A stretch of DNA of 64,000 nt, from NCBI GenBank assembly GCA_036005185.1, contig DASYQS010000058.1:1-64000 (forward strand). The letters are read 5' to 3'. Below the pieces are notes generated by a model. That model saw only the letters and a list, made by a program, of their open reading frames with translations, searched no databases and was not told the origin of the DNA. Below, in pieces: positions 8,137-14,405 of the stretch (the stretch's first letter is position 1; each line of letters begins with the position of its first letter). The stretch comes from VBAU01 sp036005185 (GTDB lineage Bacteria; Bacteroidota; Bacteroidia; Chitinophagales; Chitinophagaceae). Both the position numbers and the translations under genes were made by a program.

Positions 8137-8926
8137 GCTTGTACTTTATTTAATACTCTTTTTTTTTAGTGGGGTAGTCATATTCTTTGTAAAAAAGGAT
8201 ACTTCATTAAAAGATCTTTGCATCAATATTCTTGCGGCTATTTTGATAATAATATTGGAAAAAGTATTTGAAAATTTTAAGTTGATATGGTTATTTTTTA
8301 TTAGCAAAACTTGGTACAGGAGAAAAAAAATCAGGGTTTCCATTTCTTACCTTTTTAAAATCAAATTAAATGATACTTATTTGTTAGTTCGCGGAAAAAG
8401 GATTCCGAATCAATTTCAACCAGTGGGAGGTGTATATAAAAGATATAGAGAATCCTATTATGCCCTTGAAAAACTAAAAGTGACAGATGACGACAATATT
8501 CCCATTGACGATAAGAGCATAGATGACTTAAGAATTAAACTACCGGCAAAGAATGTGATATCCTTTTTGAAATGGTATAATTCGCAATTGGGTCGTGAAG
8601 TCTCTCCTTATCGTGAATTTTATGAAGAGGTTATCCGAACTGGAATTCTTAATCAAGCTACTTTCCCATACGCTAACTATATTCACAAAGGAAGGCATAT
8701 GACTCCAATTCACTTTTCAAAACATTTTCAATGTTATGAAATACTAATTGCTGAGGTTTTCGAATTAAAGCCAAATGATGATCAGCTAAATGAATTAAAA
8801 ACGCTATTACAAAAAGACAGCGCTGAATATATTTGGGCTAGGGAGGAGTTAATTCTTAGAAGAGGAGTAATTCCTGGCAAAAATTCTTCATTCACAATTT
8901 CTGAAACATCAGAATGGATTCTTTAA
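8129..8926 (+). CDS. cap16: Membrane-anchored NUDIX-like CBASS effector (Cap16-like)
   Basis: 265 residues. Two hydrophobic helices, about 4-21 and 29-46, precede a soluble domain from about residue 68. That domain starts like SMODS-associated NUDIX folds (RVSISYLFKIKLNDTYLLVRG, shown only in part, then FQPVGGVYKRYRESY). The canonical NUDIX box with REUxEExGU is not present, so it probably binds the cyclic nucleotide instead of hydrolysing it, as expected for a membrane-disrupting effector. It is the last gene of the operon and overlaps cap11 by 8 bp. Confidence 0.75.
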   Translation: MPKLVLYLILFFFSGVVIFFVKKDTSLKDLCINILAAILIIILEKVFENFKLIWLFFISKTWYRRKKIRVSISYLFKIKLNDTYLLVRGKRIPNQFQPVGGVYKRYRESYYALEKLKVTDDDNIPIDDKSIDDLRIKLPAKNVISFLKWYNSQLGREVSPYREFYEEVIRTGILNQATFPYANYIHKGRHMTPIHFSKHFQCYEILIAEVFELKPNDDQLNELKTLLQKDSAEYIWAREELILRRGVIPGKNSSFTISETSEWIL

Positions 8927-8945
8927 AAGTTATTTTTTATACAAT

Positions 8946-9019
8946 GTATTATGAGAAAGCTTCGCGACCTACATGAAAAAGTTCATATAACCCATAATAC
9001 AACCTCGCGTACTTTCTCA
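8946..9019 (+). ncRNA. Candidate structured RNA in the leader of the reverse transcriptase
   Basis: The 130-bp gap between the CBASS effector and the RT folds well. TGAGAAAG (8952-8959) plus CGCGA (8963-8967) pair with TCGCG (9005-9009) plus CTTTCTCA (9012-9019), enclosing a small stem ATGAA/TTCAT (8973-8977 with 8982-8986). GTATTATG (8946-8953) can also pair with CATAATAC (8993-9000), crossing the first helix in a pseudoknot-like or switching arrangement. It may be a non-coding RNA partner of the RT, an attenuator, or a DNA operator. No promoter was fixed. Confidence 0.5.
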
Positions 9020-9056
9020 GATTGATAATCTTTAAACAAACGGTTTAATCGGTTTA

Positions 9057-10463
9057 ATGACAAAAGAAGATTTTATAAAAACCTGCAGCGATAAAAAATT
9101 TTGGCAATGGATAAAAAATAAATCTCTTGTATCGTATGGTCACCTCCCAGCTAAAGAAGCTTTTCTTAAAGATCTTGAAAAACAAATCTTAAACCGAAAT
9201 TATTACCCTAGCCCTCCTAAGGAGTACTTAACTTTAAATAAGGGGCATGGTGTAGTACGAACTATTCCAGTTCTGAAATTGGAAGACCTTTGCGTATACT
9301 ACTACTGTGTGCGGAAGTTAGAAAAATATATTGCATTGAACCATGTTCCAGGAACATTTGGAGGTTTCGGTTTAAGTGGCAAGCTTCGCCATGTGGAAGA
9401 AGAAGAATTGAATAAGGCCCTTAGAGGACATGATATTATTGAATTTGACCAAGAGGCATATGTATTTAACACTACTTCTGGGTATCCGGAGCTTTCAAGT
9501 TTTAATCCCAAAGCATGGTATGCAGAGTGGAATGATTTTACGAAAAAACTTTATTTTAATTCAGCAGATTTCACATCAGGATTTGTTGCTGAGCTTGATA
9601 TCTCAAATTTTTATGATTCAATCCAATTAGATAATCTTGAGTTTAAGCTAAGAAAATATATTCCACACAGGCAGAATGAGGTTATATATCTATTAATGCA
9701 CTTTTTACGTTTTTGGAATCGCCATATAAATTTTTATCGCCAACAGGGTGCCGGGATTCCACAAGATTTATTTGGAGAGTGCTCTCGGATTCTTGCCAAT
9801 TTTTATTTGCAAGGATATGACAAACGAATTTCCCTATTTACTGAGAGCAAAAATGCAAGATTTTTTAGATATGCAGATGACCAGATCGTCTTTGCGAACT
9901 CAAAAAAAGATTTGGAAGAAATTATTGCGAAGGCATCAAGTCTTCTAATGAAGGAAGGGTTAAATTTCAATCAGAAAAAGGTTAACATAATGACCATAAG
10001 GCAGTTTAAGAAATATTACTCCTTTGACAATTTTTTCGCTCTTGCTCAAAAGAAAGGTATCGCTACTAAATTAAAGGAGTTAGAAAAACAGATTATTTTT
10101 TATCTAACCCATAAGAGCAATCTTCGAAAAAAAGGAACTACGCTTTTAAAAAGAATACTTAATGTATCATCCAAAATTAGAAATCGACCAAAAAATTTTG
10201 TCAATCTTAAAAAACACCTGGTTTCCGAGGAATTTTTATTAAACACACCAATGCAGGTTGCAGATTTTATGAGAATCTATGAATTACTTAATAAGCGAGA
10301 AAAAGCAAAAATGTACAAATTAATAAATGCTTCAGTTGAAAATTGTTATTATTCCGATCGTCTTTATAATATAAAAAAATTTTTCACGGAAATCGGTAAG
10401 CCAATTCGGCCTGTAAAAGCGAGAATCACTTGGGTAAAAAAATTCTATCAGTTTAATCATTAG
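9057..10463 (+). CDS. Reverse transcriptase, probably a defence-associated or abortive-infection type
   Basis: 468 residues with an intact polymerase core: VAELDISNFYDSI with Asp181 (motif A), GAGIPQDLFGECS (motif B, Gln-Asp in place of Gln-Gly) and RYADDQIVF with Asp274 and Asp275 (motif C). There is no group II intron maturase or endonuclease domain, no intron boundaries, and no retron msr-msd recognised directly upstream. The ~160-residue C-terminal extension is basic and helical. The position next to CBASS points to a DRT/Abi-type defence RT. I cannot assign the family. Two CGGTTTAAT repeats run into the ATG. Confidence 0.87.
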   Translation: MTKEDFIKTCSDKKFWQWIKNKSLVSYGHLPAKEAFLKDLEKQILNRNYYPSPPKEYLTLNKGHGVVRTIPVLKLEDLCVYYYCVRKLEKYIALNHVPGTFGGFGLSGKLRHVEEEELNKALRGHDIIEFDQEAYVFNTTSGYPELSSFNPKAWYAEWNDFTKKLYFNSADFTSGFVAELDISNFYDSIQLDNLEFKLRKYIPHRQNEVIYLLMHFLRFWNRHINFYRQQGAGIPQDLFGECSRILANFYLQGYDKRISLFTESKNARFFRYADDQIVFANSKKDLEEIIAKASSLLMKEGLNFNQKKVNIMTIRQFKKYYSFDNFFALAQKKGIATKLKELEKQIIFYLTHKSNLRKKGTTLLKRILNVSSKIRNRPKNFVNLKKHLVSEEFLLNTPMQVADFMRIYELLNKREKAKMYKLINASVENCYYSDRLYNIKKFFTEIGKPIRPVKARITWVKKFYQFNH

Positions 10464-10503
10464 GTCGATATTACATTCAACAGGCCTTTTTCCAAAAGAA
10501 CTA

Positions 10504-10761
10504 CTATTTCTTGTATCTTTTACCGAACAGAGGAGAATCAAAAAATTGTCTCAAAGTAATTTCATGTTCGATACAGAATTTATTCACCGTGTAAATAGTA
10601 GCTCCTTTTCCGGTTTCGTTTCTATTATAAGATTGCTTATCCTTTCCAGACCCGTGCGCAAATGATTCTTGAGTCTTTCCAGATTGTACTCTTAGTTCTT
10701 TCAGGCGTTTTGAGATAGCCGCTCTAAGAGCTACATCAGTATTGTCCAGCTTTGCAGACAT
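10504..10761 (-). CDS. XRE-type helix-turn-helix regulator
   Basis: 85 residues: RLKELRVQSGKTQESFA is helix 1-2 of a Cro/CI fold, followed by a recognition region and ITLRQFFDSPLF at the end, a common tail of Bacteroidota XRE proteins. It converges with the reverse transcriptase and diverges from the hairpin RNA/75-aa unit. A perfect inverted repeat 32 bp upstream of its start is a plausible operator, implying autoregulation and control of the divergent unit. Confidence 0.82.
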   Translation of the reverse strand: MSAKLDNTDVALRAAISKRLKELRVQSGKTQESFAHGSGKDKQSYNRNETGKGATIYTVNKFCIEHEITLRQFFDSPLFGKRYKK

Positions 10762-10792
10762 GATGCAAGCTGAAAAGATTTTTAAAAATTGT

Positions 10793-10812
10793 GGTAAACA
10801 GTATTGTTTACC
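10793..10812. promoter_or_regulatory. Palindromic operator candidate
   Basis: GGTAAACA at 10793-10800 and TGTTTACC at 10805-10812 form a perfect 8-bp inverted repeat with a 4-bp centre. It overlaps the -33 element of the rightward promoter and lies just upstream of the XRE gene, the usual place for an autoregulatory site. Confidence 0.65.
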
Positions 10813-10834
10813 CCATTAAATTACTTTATATTTG
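10804..10834 (+). promoter_or_regulatory. Bacteroidota-type promoter for the hairpin RNA/75-aa unit
   Basis: TTG at 10804-10806 and TATATTTG at 10827-10834 are 20 bp apart and fit the -33 TTG / -7 TAnnTTTG pattern. Transcription would start near 10841, about 50 nt before the long hairpin. Confidence 0.55.
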
Positions 10835-10892
10835 AAGAGTATCTTATTTTGCGTTTTCTTCAATCTAATTTGAAGCATTCGCTTATAGTCTT

Positions 10893-11006
10893 GCTATGGA
10901 AAATTAGCACGTTTCATTTGAACGCAAGGCTTGTAAGAGGAGTGCCTATGTTTTAGCGTAGGCTCTCGCTTACTTGCGTTCAAGGGTGTGCTAACCCTTC
11001 CATAGC
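10893..11006 (+). ncRNA. 114-nt near-complete hairpin, candidate structured RNA
   Basis: Nested pairing runs almost the whole length: 10893-10901 with 10998-11006 (GCTATGGAA), 10904-10910 with 10988-10994 (TTAGCAC), 10918-10928 with 10973-10983 (TTGAACGCAAG), 10933-10937 with 10969-10973, and 10944-10950 with 10957-10963 closing a TTTTAG loop. The last helix needs one G-U pair, so the fold is better as RNA than as DNA. A second hairpin follows at 11017-11050 (GACCTGC/GCAGGTC). It lies between a promoter and the 75-aa gene. An attC, msd or rolling-circle hairpin was considered but no defining motif was seen. Confidence 0.6.
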
Positions 11007-11077
11007 GGTAAGTTGAGACCTGCGCTTTTGTATTTTATTCCTAGCAGGTCATTAGTGAGCTGTAAACATTAACTGCT

Positions 11078-11305
11078 ATGGAAAAGCAAATTAAATTATC
11101 GGCAAACCTTAAAACTGAGTTTCACAATTTCCTCAACACCCACCTGCCTGCACAATTCAGCAACAATCTTCGGCGCATGGCTTTTGAGTATATGCATGAT
11201 GCCTTAGCAAAAGGCATGTTTCCTACTTACCTCAACGATTTCCTTTGGCGCTTGAATGATTTGCTTGATTTGCTGGAGCTGGCTGAAAAAGAGTTTGTTG
11301 AATAA
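11078..11305 (+). CDS. 75-aa protein, founder of a family with four broken copies in this window
   Basis: A small, probably helical protein with no domain I recognise (TEFHNFLNTHLPAQFSNNLR early, then LNDFLWRLNDLLDLLELAEK near the end). It is the only intact member; degenerate relatives lie at 12188-12400, 12878-13036, 19977-20132 and 20696-20869. The ATG at 11078 overlaps a CTGCTATGGAAA sequence that resembles the foot of the upstream 114-nt hairpin. It is downstream of the XRE operator/promoter and may be co-transcribed with the hairpin RNA. Function unknown. Confidence 0.7.
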   Translation: MEKQIKLSANLKTEFHNFLNTHLPAQFSNNLRRMAFEYMHDALAKGMFPTYLNDFLWRLNDLLDLLELAEKEFVE

Positions 11306-11350
11306 TGAACAATTGCTATCGGTTTGGCGAGACGTGCATTTAAGATCGTG

Positions 11351-12079
11351 TCAATAAGCGTTGTTGCAAAACAATGGTAGCAATGTATCAATATTTCGTT
11401 TACTTAACTGAAACAAGGCGCCTTCATTTTGATAATAAAAAAATTCGTTGAAATAAGTATTTAGCAAAACACCAGTTACATTGCGACCGAAATTCTCATC
11501 TGATTTATAAAAGCCCCTACTTCCCATCAAAAAATGGAAAAACATTGATTGACATAGGTAGGTACGAAGTGAAGTTGCCACGCAAAGTATGAAGGGTAGC
11601 TTATTTTCCGTTATAATCCCTCGATACTTTTCCTCCTTTTGCTGCAGCTTAGATTGATTGCCACCTAAAAATTCAAAGGATACCACCTTTGCTCCACCTT
11701 GAACAACAATCGGTACTTCAGGATTTTCCTTTTGGAACTGTCGTAATTGCCTACTCATTTTAATTGAATTCTTTTCCTCGTCTTCCGGAGCATTTAACCG
11801 AACAACTTCAGCAAGAATTTTTTGGCCATTCATGTTGATTAGCCAATCAGGCTTTTTTCTACCAATGACATAATCATTTTGTAGGTCGTCACATATTTTG
11901 TCAAAAAATAAACCGAATCGAACTTCGCTTAACCATGAAAAAAAATTGATTTCGTTTCTTTCTCTATTTAATTTTTTCCAAAGGGATAAGTTATGTCGTC
12001 TCTCAAAATCATTTATCTCGGCTAAAAATTCCGGCCGAGTTTCGAAATACTCATCTACAATCGCGTCAAACATTATCAT
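11351..12079 (-). CDS. 242-aa protein of unknown function, possible PD-(D/E)XK nuclease-like
   Basis: I do not recognise the family. The stretch WLSEVRFGLFFDKIC followed by KKPDWLINMNGQKILAEVVR resembles the E...PD...ExK core of restriction-like nucleases, but the ExK lysine is replaced by Val. The C-terminal half is aromatic-rich with no clear motif. It lies at the right end of the defence island and converges on the 75-aa gene 45 bp away. A nuclease role is only a suggestion. Confidence 0.6.
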   Translation of the reverse strand: MIMFDAIVDEYFETRPEFLAEINDFERRHNLSLWKKLNRERNEINFFSWLSEVRFGLFFDKICDDLQNDYVIGRKKPDWLINMNGQKILAEVVRLNAPEDEEKNSIKMSRQLRQFQKENPEVPIVVQGGAKVVSFEFLGGNQSKLQQKEEKYRGIITENKLPFILCVATSLRTYLCQSMFFHFLMGSRGFYKSDENFGRNVTGVLLNTYFNEFFYYQNEGALFQLSKRNIDTLLPLFCNNAY

Positions 12080-12164
12080 AGGCGAAAGTTACAAATTCAG
12101 CTTACATAAATTAAGTCAGATTTTCCACACTTAATCGCCCATGATCAATTTTAAAATTGAAGAC

Positions 12165-12180
12165 GTTGCTGTTGGCCGCC
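12165..12180 (+). repeat. REP-like element (GTTGCTGTTGGCCGCC)
   Basis: One arm of the dispersed GTTGCTGTTGGTCGCC palindrome, followed by a partial opposite arm (AGCAGCAAAC). It abuts the start of the broken 75-aa-type copy at 12188, as another copy does at 19922-19978. Confidence 0.6.
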
Positions 12181-12187
12181 AGCAGCA

Positions 12188-12400
12188 AACTTCAGAGCTG
12201 AGTTTCATAATTTCCTTATCACCCACCCACCTGCACAATTCAGCAGCGATCTTCGCCGCTTGGTTATGGATTATATACATGATGCCTTAGGCAAAGGCAT
12301 TTTTCCCACTTATCTGAATGATTTTTTGTGGCGCTTGAATGATTTGCTTGATTTGCTGGAGCTGGCAGAAAAAGAATTTACCAAAATGGAGACACCATAA
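12188..12400 (+). pseudogene. Start-less copy of the 75-aa family (left copy, block A)
   Basis: 71 codons align with the intact protein from its Asn-Leu-Lys region to the end (EFHNFLITHPPAQFSSDLRR, then LNDFLWRLNDLLDLLELAEK). There is no start codon: the region encoding the first residues is replaced by REP sequence with stops in frame. Part of the duplicated block 12165-13036. Confidence 0.75.
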
Positions 12401-12487
12401 AACCCTGTCATGAGGCCTTCGCCTAACGCAAATTAATTAATCATAAGCGTCTTGTGCTATTGAAATCTATTGACTTTTAAAGGTATT

Positions 12488-12583
12488 CTTTGTGTAACTC
12501 TGCGTTTTACTCTGTGTATCCTCTGTGGTTAATTTTTTCTACCACGGAGATACACAAAGAAATATTCACAGAGTAACACAAAG
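12488..12583. repeat. 96-bp palindromic element replacing most of a toxin gene
   Basis: The ends CTTTGTGTAACTCTG (12488-12502) and CAGAGTAACACAAAG (12569-12583) are inverted with one mismatch. Inner segments 12511-12529 and 12541-12560 also pair. This CACGGAG/CACAGAG type of palindrome is widespread in bacteria. It sits where the intact block at 20157-20417 has the toxin C-terminus. Confidence 0.7.
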
Positions 12584-12834
12584 AGTGCTTAATTGTTTGC
12601 ACGCCGCTTTGAAAGAAGTACTTCGTAAGAAGGCATTATTTTTTCTTTCTTTTTTTGATATAATCAGTCAGCGGCATGTAGCTTTCATTCTTGTCTGCCT
12701 TCACTTTCTTATAAAGCGCTATATCTTCTTTCAGTTCTAATTCTTCAATCAAAAATTCATACTCTTTTACAGTAAGCTGACCAGCCACTTTCTTTCCTTT
12801 TTTATTTGTGAGGAACTGGGGGGTTAAGAGTCAT
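12584..12834 (-). pseudogene. Broken toxin-antitoxin pair (block A copy)
   Basis: A nearly identical counterpart of the intact pair at 20157-20614. The antitoxin frame starts at 12834 but has six G instead of five near 12818-12823, which shifts the frame after four codons. The toxin, starting at 12636, keeps only its N-terminal ~18 codons before running into the palindromic element. Both genes are therefore dead. Confidence 0.8.
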
Positions 12835-12877
12835 TTGAATATTTTTTTCAAGTTAGTAAAATTACAAAATAATTTGC

Positions 12878-13036
12878 AGCAGCGATCTTCGTCGCTTGGT
12901 TATGGATTACATGCATGATGCCTTAGCCAAAGGCATTTTTCCCACTTACCTCAATGATTTTCTTTGGCGCCTCAATGACTTGCTGGATTTATTGGAGCTG
13001 GCAGAAAAAGAGTTTATTGAAGCAATGAACAAATAA
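12878..13036 (+). pseudogene. 5'-truncated copy of the 75-aa family (right copy, block A)
   Basis: 53 codons match the C-terminal two-thirds of the intact protein (SSDLRRLVMDYMHDALAKG, then FLWRLNDLLDLLELAEKEF). The N-terminal part is missing. An internal ATG could start a short peptide, but truncation is the simpler reading. Confidence 0.7.
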
Positions 13037-13216
13037 AAAAACATGACAAACCCTGTTGCCCGGAGTGTTCCACCAATAAACCATTGAATTGTTATCCGGA
13101 GTTTTCAACTCCAAGCCCGAAGGACTCGTCGGTTTACACCGCTACGTAAATAATCGTTGTGGTTGGTTGAGGAACTCTGGCACACATTTTTATCTTCATT
13201 TAAAAAAATATTGAAG

Positions 13217-13411
13217 ATGAAAAAAAGCAAAAAAGATAAGCCTGCTGAAAATAAGGTGCAAACAGGAAAAGAAATTAAAAGGAACTTACCCGAAAAAAAT
13301 AAAATGACCGACTCTGTTAAAAATACTGCCTCACAAACTCCGGGGCTTAACCAGGCTAATACAACAAGAGATGATTTATTTCCTTCTGATGGAGATAACC
13401 TTACTACGTAA
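13217..13411 (+). CDS. Lysine-rich 64-aa hypothetical protein
   Basis: Starting at the ATG at 13217, the peptide begins MKKSKKDKPAENK and ends in an acidic tail (RDDLFPSDGDNLTT). It has no membrane segment or known domain. Small Lys-rich proteins of this style occur in Bacteroidota genomes. The upstream in-frame start at 13157 gives a poor extension. Unknown function. Confidence 0.4.
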   Translation: MKKSKKDKPAENKVQTGKEIKRNLPEKNKMTDSVKNTASQTPGLNQANTTRDDLFPSDGDNLTT

Positions 13412-13489
13412 TTAAACCGGCTCTCCTACCAGCAGCCTTTCGGCAATTTTTGACACAACTCACTTTCGCACATCCGGCCTGCTCGGAGG

Positions 13490-13548
13490 AAATTTTACGC
13501 CGTTGTTGGTGTTGCGCCAGGGTTTGTGGGGGAGGCATCACCAACAAC
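13490..13548. repeat. Left REP hairpin of the RAYT element
   Basis: GTTGTTGGTG (13502-13511) and CACCAACAAC (13539-13548) form a hairpin. The 24-bp segment 13490-13513 is the inverse of 14128-14152 apart from one A. Together they flank the transposase gene. Confidence 0.75.
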
Positions 13549-13557
13549 CAATCCAAT

Positions 13558-14076
13558 CTAATCTCGCAAATGAGTAAGAAAGCCCCAATTATCGATTCCA
13601 GTTCTGTAAAAGGAAGCTGACGAGTATTTATAATTCTCGGGATAGGAACATATGCCTGATCTCACTGGGTTTTCGTGAATATACCTTAGCTTTTCCAGTA
13701 TAACTTTCTCCGACCACAGATCAACTGACAAAGCATTTCTTTCCCACAGTTGGTATTTTCTGTCTGTTGCCCCGACTAGAAGTTCAGTTAAAAAATGAGC
13801 ATTATCTACTTTCAACCGGTCTTTTATTCGCTGAGCCGTGAACTTAAGAAAATCTCTTTGAACATTTTCTCTCAACAGCCCGGCTTGCATTTGCCAAATG
13901 AGATGAATATGGTTTGGCATAATCACGAAGCCATAAATAATGACGCGTTTATTTTCAACAAGAAATCGCATGCTGCGAATAATAATATCCTTGTATTTGT
14001 CATTTTTCAGTATTTCTTTCCACTCCAAATTAGTTGCGGTAAAAAATTGCGGATATTCTGTAATAAATTGGGGCAT
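13558..14076 (-). CDS. REP-associated tyrosine transposase (RAYT, IS200-like Y1)
   Basis: 172 residues with the HUH signature MPNHIHLIWQ and the surrounding RAYT pattern (YGFVIMPNHIHL, then LWSEKVILEKLRYIHENPVR). RAYTs are single-copy housekeeping-like relatives of IS200 that act on REP hairpins. The gene is bracketed by inverted REP hairpins at 13490-13548 and 14107-14153, as expected. The likely catalytic Tyr is in the C-terminal helix region (YIHENP or KYSSASFY), not resolved here. Confidence 0.9.
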   Translation of the reverse strand: MPQFITEYPQFFTATNLEWKEILKNDKYKDIIIRSMRFLVENKRVIIYGFVIMPNHIHLIWQMQAGLLRENVQRDFLKFTAQRIKDRLKVDNAHFLTELLVGATDRKYQLWERNALSVDLWSEKVILEKLRYIHENPVRSGICSYPENYKYSSASFYRTGIDNWGFLTHLRD

Positions 14077-14106
14077 TACATAAAAATAGTCATCTCACTC
14101 AATGCG

Positions 14107-14153
14107 GTTGTTGGTGACGCTTCGCTAAACACCAACAACGGCGTAAAAATTTT
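14107..14153. repeat. Right REP hairpin of the RAYT element
   Basis: GTTGTTGGTG (14107-14116) and CACCAACAAC (14130-14139) form the stem. Positions 14128-14152 are the inverse of the left flank. Confidence 0.75.
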
Positions 14154-14405
14154 CATTGATGAGAGGCACGAAATAAAGTATCGAAATTTTATTATTGAGT
14201 TCTTGGTTAGGTTTATCCGACCGCAGTTCACAATCCTGACCCTTTGGCGTCAGGACGTCGGGGCGACCAACAACAACATCAAATTTTTTGGCCGCGCAGA
14301 ATTACCGAACGATGACGTGATTGCGACGCAACAGGCGATGCTATGAAATACGGAAGCTGGTATCATAAACAACTTATCCTTACATTCAATGAGCCAACTT
14401 TTTTT
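14154..14405. other. RAYT-flanking intergenic segment
   Basis: No gene was found. Positions 14151-14192 recur at 19111-19151 (TTGATrAGAGGCayGAAATA core), where no transposase remains, so that site looks like a remnant of a similar element. A reverse-oriented REP arm (GGCGACCAACAACAAC) lies near 14262-14278. Confidence 0.5.

Noticed and set aside
8927..10463. Retron
   Set aside because: No msr-msd arrangement with a branching G and flanking a1/a2 repeats was recognised, and the RT lacks the motifs I associate with retron RTs.
10893..11006. Integron attC site
   Set aside because: No GTTRRRY/RYYYAAC core sites at the ends, and no integron integrase or cassette array in the window.
13795..14346. 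183-codon plus-strand frame over the RAYT gene
   Set aside because: Antisense shadow of a gene with a clear HUH motif; it runs through the REP hairpin and has no protein-like motif.
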